Shown here one piece after another: positions 1-8,332 of a stretch of DNA of 10,233 bases. Numbering within the stretch: the first letter of the stretch is position 1; each line of letters opens with the position of its first letter. The translations under genes and the position numbers were made by a program. Under the pieces are notes generated by a model, which searched no databases, was not told where the DNA came from, and saw only the letters and a program-made list of their open reading frames with translations. Origin of the DNA: Actinomycetes bacterium. Its GTDB lineage: Bacteria > Actinomycetota > Acidimicrobiia > Acidimicrobiales > RAAP-2. The stretch covers positions 1 to 10,233 of the forward strand of contig JAJYPU010000060.1 in NCBI GenBank assembly GCA_021795095.1. Reading direction: 5' to 3'.

Positions 1-975
1 GCGTACGAGCGTCGAGTCCGCTTCTACATTCGTGATCACCTCGCGCGGCACGTCGAGCGGATCGGCGAAGAGCGACGCCAACACCGACTCGAGGACCTCG
101 GCGGGGCTCTCGTCGAGGGCGCGATCCACGAAGTGCACCTGGCGTCCGATGATGCGGCCGTGTCGGATCCGGAACCGCACGACGCCCGCGCGGTTGCCCG
201 CAATCCGCACCGCGAGCGCGTCGAGGTTGGTGTGGTCGTCGAGCACGATGACCTGGTCGTTCGAGGCGCGCGCGAGCGCGGCGAGGCCGTCGCGCAGACG
301 TGCGGCCGCCTCGTAGTGCTGGTTCGCCGAGGCCTCGGCCATGCGCGCCTCGAGGGTCCGTCGCAGTGGTCGGACCTCGCCTTCGAAGAACCTCGCCCAC
401 GACTCGACCAGCGCGGCGTACCCGTCGGGGTCGATAGCCCCGACGCACGGACCCGAGCACTTGCCGATGTCATAGAGCAGGCAGGGGCGCTGGATCCGAC
501 GCTGGTAGTCGTACTTGTGGCGTGAGCAGGTGCGCAGGGGGTACACCTGCAAGAGTTCGTCCATGGTCGCGCGCAGTGCGCGTACCTCGACGAAAGGCCC
601 GAAATACCGCACCCCGCTGACGTGCTGGGAACGGGTCACATAAGGCACTGGGAAGGGCGTGCGCGCGTCGATGGCCACGTAGGGGTAGGTCTTGTCATCC
701 TTTAGGCGCAGGTTGTAGTGCGGCTGGTTCGCCTTGATGAGTTCGTTCTCGAGGATCAGCGCGTCGACCTCGCTCGGAGTGACGATCCACTCCACCGAGG
801 TGGCCTCGTCCATCAGCGCCTGAGTCTTGGGGCTCAGCGCCTCGCGCCGTTGGAAGTAGCTGGAAAGGCGTTGGGTGAGCGAGCGCGCCTTACCCACGTA
901 GATGACCGTGCCGCGCTCATTTCGAAACAGGTAGCAGCCGCTCGCGCGCGGGATGGCGCCGGGCTTGGTGAGCAC
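1..975 (-). CDS. uvrC: UvrC, excinuclease ABC subunit C (C-terminus outside window)
   Basis: UvrC is the nuclease of nucleotide excision repair: recruited to the UvrB-DNA complex, it cuts on both sides of a lesion. The first 325 residues are present; the family usually has about 600-700. Reading from GTG at 975, a GIY-YIG nuclease domain comes first, with GCY at residues 13-15 and YVGKA at 26-30, then a metal-ligand region around ENELIKANQPHYN. Four cysteines follow at 150, 165, 173 and 177, around LLYDIGKCSGPC; this pattern is known in UvrC to hold a [4Fe-4S] cluster. A UVR helical hairpin (UvrB contact) lies near 206-240, and the RNase H-like domain is just beginning at the window edge. The GTG shares one base with the uvrA stop and has GAGG five bases upstream of its spacing boundary, so translation is probably coupled to uvrA. 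The 5'-incision catalytic residues lie off the window. Confidence 0.96.
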   Translation of the reverse strand, partial: MLTKPGAIPRASGCYLFRNERGTVIYVGKARSLTQRLSSYFQRREALSPKTQALMDEATSVEWIVTPSEVDALILENELIKANQPHYNLRLKDDKTYPYVAIDARTPFPVPYVTRSQHVSGVRYFGPFVEVRALRATMDELLQVYPLRTCSRHKYDYQRRIQRPCLLYDIGKCSGPCVGAIDPDGYAALVESWARFFEGEVRPLRRTLEARMAEASANQHYEAAARLRDGLAALARASNDQVIVLDDHTNLDALAVRIAGNRAGVVRFRIRHGRIIGRQVHFVDRALDESPAEVLESVLASLFADPLDVPREVITNVEADSTLVR

Positions 976-3812
976 TAGGACCTCACGCGCACCCGTAGCG
1001 CGTCGGCCAACACGTGGCCCGTCGCGGTGTCCAGTTCCGCGATGGCCTCGGGCGTGCCCTCACCCACCACCAGGCCGCCGCGCCGACCGCCGTCAGGTCC
1101 GAGGTCCACGACCCAGTCGGCGGTCTTGACGACGTCGAGGTTGTGCTCGATGACGAGCACCGTGTTGCCCTGATCGACCAGGCGGTGCAGCACGTCAAGG
1201 AGCCGGTGCACGTCGTCGAAGTGCAGGCCCGTCGTCGGCTCGTCCAAGACGTAGACCGTGTGACCGGTCGGGCGCCGGGCGAGCTCCGCGGCGAGTTTCA
1301 CCCGCTGGGCCTCGCCGCCCGACAGCGTCGGGGCCGACTGCCCGAGGCGAACGTAACCGAGACCCACGTCATAGAGGCTCTGGATGTGGCGCATGATCGA
1401 CGGCTGGCGCTCGAAGAACGTCAGTGCCTCAGCGACCGGCATGTTCAAGACGTCGCTGATCGATTTGCCCCGATAGAGGATCTCCAGGGTCTCGCGGTTG
1501 TATCGCGCGCCGTTACAGACCTCGCAGTTGACGTAGACGTCGGGCAGGAAGTGCATCTCGATCTTGATTGTCCCGTCACCCGCGCAGGTCTCGCACCGTC
1601 CCCCCTTCACGTTGAAGGAGAACCGGCCCGGCAAGTACCCGCGCACTTTGGACTCGGCAGTCTCGGCGAAGAGCTTGCGGATCTTGTCGAATACCCCCGT
1701 GTAGGTCGCCGGGTTCGACCGCGGCGTTCGCCCGATGGGCTGCTGGTTGACCGCGACGACCTTGTCGACGAACTCGACGCCCTTGATGGACCGGTGCGCC
1801 GCTGCGGTGACCTTGGCCCCGTTGAGAGTGCGCTCGAGCGCACTGAGCAGGATCGCATTGACGAGGGTCGACTTGCCCGAGCCTGACACCCCGGTGACCG
1901 CAACGAAGGTGCCCAGCGGGAAGCCCACGGTGACGTCGCGCAGGTTGTTCGCCCGTGCTCCGACCACGGTCAAGCGATGCCCGTCGCCGACCCGGCGCGT
2001 CGCCGGCACGTCGATCGAGCGCTGTCCCGAGAGGTACTGACCGGTGATGGACGCCTCGTTGGCGAGCAGGTCTTCGTAGGACCCGGCGTGCACCACGCGA
2101 CCGCCGAACTCCCCGGCCCCGGGTCCGATGTCGACGATGAAGTCCGCGCTGCGGATCGTCTCCTCGTCGTGCTCGACCACGATCACCGAGTTGCCGAGGT
2201 CACGCAGCCGCTCGAGGGTCGCGATCAGTCGACGGTTGTCGCGTTGGTGGAGTCCGATCGACGGCTCGTCGAGCACGTAGAGCACGCCCACGAGATAGCT
2301 GCCGATCTGGGACGCCAGGCGGATCCGCTGGGCCTCACCGCCCGATAGCGAGGCCGAACCACGACTCAGCGTCAGGTAGTCGAGCCCGACGTCCATGAGG
2401 AACGTCAGGCGCTCGTTGATCTCTTTGATCACCTGGTGGGCGATGGTCTCATCGCGTGGCGAGAGGCGAAGGTCCGAGAAGAAGTCGAGCGCCTCGTCGA
2501 TGGTCATCGCGCTGACGTCGGCGATGCTGCGGTCGGCGACGCGCACCGCGAGCACCTCGGGCTTGAGGCGCTGACCGCGACAGGCCGTGCACTCGACCTC
2601 GCGCATGTACTGCTCGGCCTGCTCGCGCGACCAGTCGCCGTCGGCCTCGTTGCGCTTGCGCTCCAGCCACTCGACGATGCCGTTGTAGGTCGTGTCGTAG
2701 GTGCGCACCTTGCCGTAGCGGTTGCGGTAGCGCACCGGCACCGACTTCTTCTCGACGCCGTAGAGCACGAGCTTGCGATCTTTCGCGCGCAGCTTGTTCC
2801 AGGGGGTCTCCACCAAGAAGCCGCCCATCTCGGCGATGCCGGCGATCAGGCGTTCGAAGTACTTGAACCGCTGTCCCGCCCAGGGCGCGAGCGCCCCGTC
2901 GGCGAGTGAGCGAGTCGGGTCGGGCACGACGAGGTCCGGGTCCACCTCGTAGCGAGTGCCGAGTCCCGTGCAGACGCTACAGGCGCCGTAGGGCGAGTTG
3001 AAGGAGAAGTCGCGCGGCGCGAGCTCGCTGAAGCTGATGCCGCAGTCTGCGCAGGCTAGCTTCTCCGAGTAGCGCACGACCTCGTCCTCGGCCAGAAAGA
3101 GCACCGAGACGGTCCCTTTGGTCAGGGCGAGGGCCGTCTCAACCGACTCAGTCAGGCGCTGACGGTTCGAGGCCTTGACGGTCAGGCGATCGAGCACGAC
3201 GTCGATAGAGTGCTGTTCGTAGCGAGCCAGCGTCAGTGACGCGCGATCGGCGAGGTCGAGCACTGTCCCGTCGACGCGAACGCGCGAGAAGCCCTGACCA
3301 GCGAGGTCGTCGAGCAGCGTGCTGTACTCGCCCTTGCGCCCGTCCACGACCGTGGCGAGCACCATGAACCGCTCGTCGGCGGGGTGCTCGAGGACCAGGT
3401 CGACGATCTGTTGAGGCGTCTGGCGACTGACCGGCTTGCCGCAGTTCGGACAGTGCGGCACGCCGATACGCGCGTAGAGCAGTCGCAGATAGTCGTGGAT
3501 CTCGGTGATCGTGCCCACCGTCGACCTCGGGTTGCGCGAGGCGGTCTTTTGGTCGATGGAGATCGCCGGGGACAGCCCCTCGATGAAGTCCACGTCCGGC
3601 TTGTCCATCTGCCCGAGGAACTGACGCGCGTACGCCGACAGGCTCTCGACGTAGCGGCGCTGGCCCTCGGCGTAGATCGTGTCAAAGGCGAGGGACGATT
3701 TCCCTGATCCCGAGAGGCCCGTGAAGACCACGAGTCGATCGCGAGGGATTTCCACCGCCAGGTTCTTGAGGTTGTGGACGCGTGCACCCTGGACGCGGAT
3801 CGACTGAGGCAT
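975..3812 (-). CDS. uvrA: UvrA, excinuclease ABC subunit A (damage-sensing ATPase)
   Basis: UvrA is the dimeric ABC-type ATPase that finds distorted DNA and loads UvrB. The 945-residue product matches the usual full length (about 940-950). Both ATPase cassettes look intact: first Walker A GLSGSGKS at 32-39 with signature LSGGEAQR from 489 and Walker B aspartate 515; second Walker A GVSGSGKS at 641-648 with LSGGEAQR from 830 and Walker B aspartate 857. Zinc-module cysteines are visible at 254/257/278/281 and, in the C-terminal DNA-binding module, at 740/743/763/766. The ATG at 3812 is the only start fitting the family N-terminus; an in-frame TAG lies 12 bases upstream. It starts 16 bases after the uvrB stop, but no Shine-Dalgarno sequence precedes it; the preceding bases read TTCACCTC. 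Translation probably relies on reinitiation after uvrB. It ends in TAG, overlapping uvrC by one base. Confidence 0.98.
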   Translation of the reverse strand: MPQSIRVQGARVHNLKNLAVEIPRDRLVVFTGLSGSGKSSLAFDTIYAEGQRRYVESLSAYARQFLGQMDKPDVDFIEGLSPAISIDQKTASRNPRSTVGTITEIHDYLRLLYARIGVPHCPNCGKPVSRQTPQQIVDLVLEHPADERFMVLATVVDGRKGEYSTLLDDLAGQGFSRVRVDGTVLDLADRASLTLARYEQHSIDVVLDRLTVKASNRQRLTESVETALALTKGTVSVLFLAEDEVVRYSEKLACADCGISFSELAPRDFSFNSPYGACSVCTGLGTRYEVDPDLVVPDPTRSLADGALAPWAGQRFKYFERLIAGIAEMGGFLVETPWNKLRAKDRKLVLYGVEKKSVPVRYRNRYGKVRTYDTTYNGIVEWLERKRNEADGDWSREQAEQYMREVECTACRGQRLKPEVLAVRVADRSIADVSAMTIDEALDFFSDLRLSPRDETIAHQVIKEINERLTFLMDVGLDYLTLSRGSASLSGGEAQRIRLASQIGSYLVGVLYVLDEPSIGLHQRDNRRLIATLERLRDLGNSVIVVEHDEETIRSADFIVDIGPGAGEFGGRVVHAGSYEDLLANEASITGQYLSGQRSIDVPATRRVGDGHRLTVVGARANNLRDVTVGFPLGTFVAVTGVSGSGKSTLVNAILLSALERTLNGAKVTAAAHRSIKGVEFVDKVVAVNQQPIGRTPRSNPATYTGVFDKIRKLFAETAESKVRGYLPGRFSFNVKGGRCETCAGDGTIKIEMHFLPDVYVNCEVCNGARYNRETLEILYRGKSISDVLNMPVAEALTFFERQPSIMRHIQSLYDVGLGYVRLGQSAPTLSGGEAQRVKLAAELARRPTGHTVYVLDEPTTGLHFDDVHRLLDVLHRLVDQGNTVLVIEHNLDVVKTADWVVDLGPDGGRRGGLVVGEGTPEAIAELDTATGHVLADALRVRVRS

Positions 3813-3828
3813 GAGGTGAATCTACCGG

Positions 3829-5844
3829 TCAGAGGTCAACGGACCCGCCGAAGACGCCTTGGTCGACCCCCTGGCGCTGCAGGGTGTGCAGCAAGTCACG
3901 TAGCGTGGCGGCCTCCTCGAAGCGCAACTCGCGCGCCGCCTCGAGCATCGCGGCCTCCACCCGCGCGATCTCGCGTGAGAGGTCGTCGGGCAGGGACCCT
4001 TCGAGGCCCACGAACTCGGGCGTGCGCTCGCGCGACGGTCCGGCGTCGCTGCGCAGCCGGTTCAAGATGTCCGCGACGTTCTTCGTGACCGTGCGCGGCT
4101 CGATGCCGTGTTCGAAGTTGTACTCGATCTGGCGCTGTCGGCGGCGTTGGGTGAGTCCGATCGCGTCGCGCATCGAGTCGGTGATGCGGTCGGCGTAGAG
4201 CACCGCGCCGCCGTTGGCGTTTCGAGCGGCGCGACCGATCGTCTGGATGAGCGCGCTGCGTGAGCGCAGGAAGCCCTCTTTGTCGGCGTCGAGGATCGCC
4301 ACGAGTGACACCTCGGGCAAGTCGAGTCCCTCGCGCAGGAGGTTGATCCCCACGAGGATGTCGAACTCGCCGAGACGCAGCGAGCGCAGGATCTCGATCC
4401 GCTGGATCGTGTCGATGTCGCTGTGCAGGTACTGGACTCGGTACCCGGCCTTGGTGAGGAACGTCGTCAGGTCCTCGGCCATCCGCTTGGTCAACGTCGT
4501 CACGAGTGCTCGCTCGCCCCGGGCGATCACCTCGTCGAGGCGTGTGCGCAGGTCATCGATCTGGTTCTTCGTGGGCACCACGTGCACGATGGGGTCGACT
4601 AGGCCGGTCGGACGGATCACCTGCTCGGCGATCTGGTCGCTCACCTCGAGCTCGAAGGGGCCGGGCGTCGCCGAGACGAAGACGATCTGGGGCACCAGAT
4701 CGATGAACTCCTCGAAGTTGAGCGGGCGGTTGTCGAGCGCACTCGGGAGGCGAAACCCGTGCTCGACCAGGGTCTCCTTGCGCGAGCGGTCCCCCGCGTA
4801 CTGGCCGCGCACCTGAGGCACGGCGACGTGGGACTCGTCGATGACCACCAAGTAGTCGTCGGGGAAGTAGTCGAGCAGCGTGTAGGGCCGCTCACCGCGG
4901 CTGCGCCCGTCGAGGTGTGCGGAGTAGTTCTCGATGCCCGCACAGACCCCGGTTTGTTCCAGCATCTCCAGGTCGTGCTCGGTGCGCGAGCGCAGCCGTT
5001 GGGCCTCGAGCAGCTTGCCCTCGGATTCGAACGTCGCCAACTGGACCTGGAGCTCGGCCTCGATGGACCGGCAGGCGCGTTGCAGGGTGGCCGAACTGGT
5101 CGCGTAGTGCGTCGCCGCGAACAGGGTGACCTCGTCCACCGCACCGCGCGTCTCCTGGGTCAGCGGGTTGAAGAACGTGATGCTCTCGATCTCGTCGAAG
5201 AAGAACGAGACCCGCAACGCCTCGTTCGAATACGCCGGCTGGATCTCGAGGGTATCGCCCTTCATCCGGAAGGTGCCGCGCTCGAGTACCGTCTCGTTGC
5301 GGTGGTACTGCATCTCGACCAGTCGACGCAGCAGCTGTCGCTGGTCCACCGCCTCACCACGCGCCAGGGGCAACATCCGCTCGCGGTACTCGAGCGGGCT
5401 GCCGAGCCCGTAGATGCACGAAACCGAGGCGACCACGATCGTGTCGCGGTGGGTCAGCAGCGACGAGGTCGCCGCGTGGCGCAGCCGGTCGATCTCCTCG
5501 TTGATCGAGCTGTCCTTCTCGATGAAGGTGTCGGTTCGTGGGATGTAGGCCTCGGGCTGGTAGTAGTCGTAGTAGGAGACGAAGAACTCAACCCGGTTCT
5601 GGGGCATCATCTCGCGCAGCTCCGAGGCGAGTTGGGCGGCCAGGGACTTGTTGGGCTCGAGGATGAGCGTCGGTCGTTGGACTCGCTCGACCAGCCAGGC
5701 GATGGTGGCCGTCTTGCCGCTGCCGGTGATCCCTTCGAGGGTCTGGTAGCGCAGCCCGTCGGTGACCCCGCGCGCGAGCGTCTCGATGGCGGTCGGCTGG
5801 TCCCCCGAGGGCTGGAACGGCGACTCGACCTTGAACTCGGTCAC
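3829..5844 (-). CDS. uvrB: UvrB, excinuclease ABC subunit B (damage-verifying helicase)
   Basis: UvrB receives damaged DNA from UvrA, verifies the lesion by inserting a beta-hairpin between the strands, and docks UvrC. The 671 residues match the family. Visible elements, in order: Walker A GITGSGKT at 38-45; the tyrosine-rich beta-hairpin at about 91-115 ([10 protein letters not shown] then DTFIEKDSS); Walker B-type box DESHVAVPQ from 336; [10 protein letters not shown]; the helicase C-terminal motifs [14 protein letters not shown] and QTIGRAARN; and a C-terminal UVR domain at about 624-658, which pairs with the UVR domain of UvrC. The start is GTG at 5844, giving the standard N-terminus [17 protein letters not shown]. 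This GTG overlaps the coaE TGA in a GTGA, with GAGGA about five bases upstream, so the two genes are translationally coupled. No key residue appears to be missing. Confidence 0.98.
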   Translation of the reverse strand: MTEFKVESPFQPSGDQPTAIETLARGVTDGLRYQTLEGITGSGKTATIAWLVERVQRPTLILEPNKSLAAQLASELREMMPQNRVEFFVSYYDYYQPEAYIPRTDTFIEKDSSINEEIDRLRHAATSSLLTHRDTIVVASVSCIYGLGSPLEYRERMLPLARGEAVDQRQLLRRLVEMQYHRNETVLERGTFRMKGDTLEIQPAYSNEALRVSFFFDEIESITFFNPLTQETRGAVDEVTLFAATHYATSSATLQRACRSIEAELQVQLATFESEGKLLEAQRLRSRTEHDLEMLEQTGVCAGIENYSAHLDGRSRGERPYTLLDYFPDDYLVVIDESHVAVPQVRGQYAGDRSRKETLVEHGFRLPSALDNRPLNFEEFIDLVPQIVFVSATPGPFELEVSDQIAEQVIRPTGLVDPIVHVVPTKNQIDDLRTRLDEVIARGERALVTTLTKRMAEDLTTFLTKAGYRVQYLHSDIDTIQRIEILRSLRLGEFDILVGINLLREGLDLPEVSLVAILDADKEGFLRSRSALIQTIGRAARNANGGAVLYADRITDSMRDAIGLTQRRRQRQIEYNFEHGIEPRTVTKNVADILNRLRSDAGPSRERTPEFVGLEGSLPDDLSREIARVEAAMLEAARELRFEEAATLRDLLHTLQRQGVDQGVFGGSVDL

Positions 5845-6431
5845 GCCAGTCCTCGCTCACCGAGCAGCTCGTCGACGCGCGCGTAGAGCGCCTCGGTCGT
5901 GCCCTCGTTCCAGATCACGTCGTCCACGACGGCCAGGCGCTCCTCGTTGGTGGGCTGGTTCGCCAGACGGGCCCGCGCGTCGCGCTCGTCGAGGCCACGC
6001 TGCTCGACGAGTCGACGAAGGGCCACCTCGGGCGCCACCAGGACACCCCACACCCTCGTGAGACGGAAGATCTGCCGGTGCTCGGGCCGAAACAGCGGGA
6101 GCGCCACGAAGACGGCCGTCCCCGAGGCCCGCTCGAGCTCGGCGTGGATCTCGGCGCCGATGTGCCCGTGCGTGATGCCGTTCAGTCGGGTGAGCGCCGA
6201 TCGGTCGTGGAACACGACCTCAGCGAGGAAGCTCCGGTCGATGGTCCGATCGGGCGCGAGCACGGCGTCACCGAAGGCGTCACGCAATGCCCGCCACGCG
6301 GGCCGGTCGGGCTCGACGACCTGGTGCGCGACGTCGTCGGCGTCGATGACCGTGAAACCCCGCTGTCCCAGATAGTCCGTGACCGTGCTCTTGCCCGCGC
6401 CGATGCCCCCGGCCACGCCGATTATCTCCAC
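5841..6431 (-). CDS. coaE: CoaE, dephospho-CoA kinase
   Basis: CoaE phosphorylates the ribose 3'-hydroxyl of dephospho-CoA with ATP, the last cytosolic step in coenzyme A synthesis. The 196-residue product has the usual length. The P-loop GGIGAGKST lies at residues 8-16, followed by the family box [14 protein letters not shown] near 29-42 and the lid/C-terminal block around [24 protein letters not shown] at 6431 is the first possible start after an in-frame TAG at 6474-6476, and gives the expected [15 protein letters not shown]-terminus. The Shine-Dalgarno signal is poor (GGA only). It is the promoter-proximal gene of the coaE-uvrB-uvrA-uvrC cluster; coaE beside uvrB is seen in other Actinobacteria. 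One oddity: where relatives usually show a PLLFE-like motif after a conserved aspartate, this protein reads [11 protein letters not shown], lacking the aspartate and with the glutamate displaced. Confidence 0.93.
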   Translation of the reverse strand: MEIIGVAGGIGAGKSTVTDYLGQRGFTVIDADDVAHQVVEPDRPAWRALRDAFGDAVLAPDRTIDRSFLAEVVFHDRSALTRLNGITHGHIGAEIHAELERASGTAVFVALPLFRPEHRQIFRLTRVWGVLVAPEVALRRLVEQRGLDERDARARLANQPTNEERLAVVDDVIWNEGTTEALYARVDELLGERGLA

Positions 6432-6442
6432 CGTTCCACGGT
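6430..6442. repeat. 13-bp dyad across the coaE start codon
   Basis: ACCGT-TCC-ACGGT is a perfect inverted repeat with 5-base arms and a 3-base centre. It covers the first two bases of the coaE GTG and the bases just upstream. It could be a repressor site at the coaE transcription start or a short hairpin over the start codon. Arms this short also arise by chance in GC-rich DNA. Confidence 0.3.
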
Positions 6443-6443
6443 A
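6432..6443 (-). promoter_or_regulatory. Possible -10 element for coaE giving a leaderless transcript
   Basis: On the minus strand TACCGT (6443-6438) fits the loose actinobacterial -10 pattern TANNNT and lies six bases upstream of the coaE GTG. That spacing would put transcription start on or beside the start codon, consistent with the poor Shine-Dalgarno sequence. No recognisable -35 hexamer lies at the right distance, so the call is weak. Confidence 0.22.
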
Positions 6444-6479
6444 GTCACCGGGTCTGACATCGGCGCGTGGCCCCTACGG

Positions 6480-6493
6480 GCGGACGCGTTCGC
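6480..6493. repeat. 14-bp near-palindrome in the divergent promoter region
   Basis: GCGGACGCGTTCGC reads as its own complement except for one G/T pair (6483 against 6490), centred on ACGCGT. It sits immediately upstream of the TATTGT motif, where an operator for dppB or a shared regulator site could lie. Its spacing does not match the actinobacterial LexA box. Confidence 0.3.
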
Positions 6494-6499
6494 TATTGT

Positions 6500-6516
6500 C
6501 CTACCAAGTCAGTAGG
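6500..6516 (+). promoter_or_regulatory. CCTAC/GTAGG dyad touching the dppB ribosome-binding site
   Basis: CCTAC-CAAGTCA-GTAGG is an inverted repeat with 5-base arms and a 7-base loop. The right arm runs into the G-run (6514-6520) that serves as Shine-Dalgarno for dppB. If transcribed it could mask the ribosome-binding site. If transcription begins near 6505 the left arm is not in the RNA, and the dyad would instead be a DNA site at the start point. Confidence 0.3.
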
Positions 6517-6525
6517 GGGGCAAGT

Positions 6526-7476
6526 GTGCTGAGGTACGTGCTGCGACGGCTCATCATGCTCGTCGGCATCGTCTTCATCATCTCGGTCGGCAGCTTCTAC
6601 CTGATCCACCTGCTCCCCGGTGACCCCGCGACGGTCATCCTCGGCACCGGAGCCAGTCCGGCCAACCGCGCCATCCTCTACAAACAGCTCGGTCTCAACA
6701 AGCCCATCATCGAGCAGTACTTCGTATGGATCGGCAACATCCTGCACGGCAACCTTGGGACCTCGTTCATCTCCCAGACGTCGGTCGCGTCGACGATCCG
6801 CGCCGCCTACCCCATCGACCTCGAGCTGATCTTCCTGAGCCAGCTCCTCGCCTTCGCCGCCGCCATCCCCCTCGCGATGCGCTCGGCGCGCAAGCCCAAC
6901 GGGCTGCTCGACCGGCTCCTCAGCGCCGGCAGCTTCACCCTGCTCTCGATCCCCCCGTTCATCATCATCGTCCTGCTCGTGCTGGTCGTCTCGATCAAGC
7001 TCGGCGTCGCCAACACCGGACCGTCGTCCTTCGTCTCCTTCGCCTCGAACTGGCGCGTGAACCTCGCGAGCCTCGCGTTGCCCTCGATCACCCTGGCCAC
7101 GGCGAGCTTCGTGCTGTACTTCCGGGTGCTGCGCAGCGACATGATCGCCACCTTGCAGGAGGAGTTCATCACGATGGCCCGTTCCAAGGGCCTGAGCCAG
7201 CGCCGGATCATGTGGCGTCACGCCTTTCGACCGTCCTCGGTGGCGCTGCTCGGCACCGCCGGGGTCAACATCGGCGGACTGCTCGCCGGCGGGTTCGTCG
7301 TCCAGTACCTCCTTGGCATCCCGGGGCTCGGCTACACCCTGATCTCGGCGATCGCGAGCAGCGACTACCTCCTCGTCCAGGGCATCGTGCTGGTCGTCTC
7401 GGTGGGGGTGGTGCTGATCAACTTCTTCTTCGACTTCCTGACCAGTCTCGTAGACCCGAGGATCAGCCGTGAGTGA
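6526..7476 (+). CDS. dppB: DppB-type permease of a peptide/nickel ABC importer
   Basis: This is one of the two membrane subunits forming the channel of a Dpp/Opp/Nik-class ABC importer. The GTG at 6526 gives 316 residues, typical for DppB, with the classic N-terminus LRYVLRRLIMLVG, a first membrane helix at about 9-29 and LLPGDPA at 29-35. A TTG 30 bases upstream would add ten residues that do not fit the family, whereas 6526 has a strong AGGGGGG five bases before it. About six membrane segments are visible (near 9-29, 98-120, 130-155, 175-195, 240-262 and 280-306). The EAA loop that contacts the ATPases is at about 212-238 (EEFITMARSKGLSQRRIMWR). It is the first gene of dppBCDF and overlaps dppC by eight bases. 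Peptides are the commonest substrate of this family, but nickel or other small solutes cannot be excluded. Confidence 0.92.
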   Translation: MLRYVLRRLIMLVGIVFIISVGSFYLIHLLPGDPATVILGTGASPANRAILYKQLGLNKPIIEQYFVWIGNILHGNLGTSFISQTSVASTIRAAYPIDLELIFLSQLLAFAAAIPLAMRSARKPNGLLDRLLSAGSFTLLSIPPFIIIVLLVLVVSIKLGVANTGPSSFVSFASNWRVNLASLALPSITLATASFVLYFRVLRSDMIATLQEEFITMARSKGLSQRRIMWRHAFRPSSVALLGTAGVNIGGLLAGGFVVQYLLGIPGLGYTLISAIASSDYLLVQGIVLVVSVGVVLINFFFDFLTSLVDPRISRE

Positions 7477-8332
7477 CTTGCTCGACCAGTCCCAGGGGAT
7501 AGAGCCGCTGCGTGAGCAACATCTCGGACCGCTCTTTTGGATCTGTGTGGGCTGGCTGGCGCTCAACGTGCTCGGGGCGATCTTTGCGAACGTGCTGCCG
7601 CTCGTGAACCCGCTCTACCAGAACTACAACCTCATCAACACCGGTCCGTCGTTGCACCACCTCTTCGGCACCGACGATCTCGGTCGCGACATCCTGTCAC
7701 GCGTCGTCTTCGGCTCGCGCGTCTCCCTCGCCGTCGGCAGCGGCGCCATGCTCATCGGCTTCGGCATCGGGATGCCCCTTGGGATGCTCGCCGCCTATCG
7801 GCGCGGTCGGCTCGACTCGATCCTCACCGCCGTGATGTACGTCCTGCTCGCCTTCCCCGCGATCATCGCGGTCATCGCGGTGATCTCCTTTTGGACCCCA
7901 CGGACCCTCTTCAAGATCATCGTCGTGATTGGGTTCGCCTCGGTGCCGCTCGTCTACCGCGTGATTCGCAGCGCCACCCTGGCCGTGGCGACCAAGGACT
8001 ACGTCACCGCGGCCAAAGTCCAGGGCTCGACCGACCGACGGATCCTGTTTCGCGAGCTGCTGCCCAACATCGCCCCGATCGCCGTCTCGTTCCTGCTCAT
8101 TGGCGTGGCGACCGTGGTGACCCTTGAGGGGGCGCTCGCCTTCCTCGGGCTTTCGGTGAACCCACCGACGCCTTCTTGGGGCAACATGATCAACGAGTCG
8201 CGCACCGTGATGGCCCAGAATCCCTGGCTCGTCATCTTCCCCTCGCTGGCGCTCTGCCTGTTCCTACTGTGCCTCAACTTCATCGGCGATCGACTGCGCA
8301 GCTACTTCGATGTCACCGAGGTGAAACTGTGA
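7469..8332 (+). CDS. dppC: DppC-type permease of a peptide/nickel ABC importer
   Basis: This is the second permease, pairing with the dppB product in the membrane. The 287 residues fit DppC. An N-terminal membrane helix at about 20-42 is followed by the family hallmark FGTDDLGRDILSRVVFGSR beginning at residue 66, then hydrophobic segments, the EAA loop at about 176-200 (KDYVTAAKVQGSTDRRILFR) and the late hallmark LAFLGLSVNPPTPSWGNMI. The GTG at 7469 starts inside dppB (eight-base overlap) and has AGGA six bases upstream, supporting this start and coupled translation. Its TGA stop lies in a GTGA that also contains the dppD start. No frameshift or missing motif is apparent. The substrate cannot be read from the permease alone. 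Confidence 0.93.
   Translation: MSDLLDQSQGIEPLREQHLGPLFWICVGWLALNVLGAIFANVLPLVNPLYQNYNLINTGPSLHHLFGTDDLGRDILSRVVFGSRVSLAVGSGAMLIGFGIGMPLGMLAAYRRGRLDSILTAVMYVLLAFPAIIAVIAVISFWTPRTLFKIIVVIGFASVPLVYRVIRSATLAVATKDYVTAAKVQGSTDRRILFRELLPNIAPIAVSFLLIGVATVVTLEGALAFLGLSVNPPTPSWGNMINESRTVMAQNPWLVIFPSLALCLFLLCLNFIGDRLRSYFDVTEVKL

Larger units (their letters stand above)
6432..6525. promoter_or_regulatory. Divergent intergenic region between coaE and dppB
   Basis: These 94 bases separate the divergent coaE-uvrBAC and dppBCDF clusters and are the only real non-coding gap in the window, so promoters for both are expected here. On the plus strand TATTGT at 6494-6499 fits TANNNT and would place the dpp transcription start near 6505; no convincing -35 accompanies it. 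Three short dyads lie in or at the edge of the gap (6430-6442, 6480-6493, 6500-6516). CCTAC occurs at 6473-6477 and 6500-6504, and inverted as GTAGG at 6512-6516. Confidence 0.5.

Noticed and set aside
32..525. Overlapping open frames on both strands within uvrC
   Set aside because: The uvrC frame on the minus strand is open from 975 to the edge with all expected motifs; the others are byproducts.
1014..1886. Open frame of 290 codons on the plus strand opposite uvrA
   Set aside because: It is antisense to the second ATPase half of UvrA, with no recognisable motif or ribosome-binding site.
4759..5886. Open frame of 375 codons on the plus strand opposite uvrB and the coaE end
   Set aside because: It is fully antisense to well-matched genes, resembles no family, and is explained by GC-rich codon bias.
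6481..6493. LexA/SOS box upstream of the uvr cluster
   Set aside because: The CGAAC-like half-sites are two bases apart rather than the four in the actinobacterial box, and one half is mismatched. No other candidate was seen in the gap.
6496..6525. TTG start for dppB
   Set aside because: It adds ten residues unlike the family and falls on the likely -10 motif. GTG at 6526 has AGGGGGG at proper spacing.
6493..7566. Long acidic open frame on the minus strand (357 codons) opposite dppB
   Set aside because: Its Glu/Asp-rich, low-complexity product is what the complement of Leu/Ile/Val codons in a GC-rich membrane-protein gene gives. dppB itself matches a known family.
8176..8328. Upstream extension of dppD by 51 codons
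   Set aside because: The extension lies inside dppC and does not resemble the DppD N-terminus. GTG at 8329 has a good ribosome-binding site and the family start.
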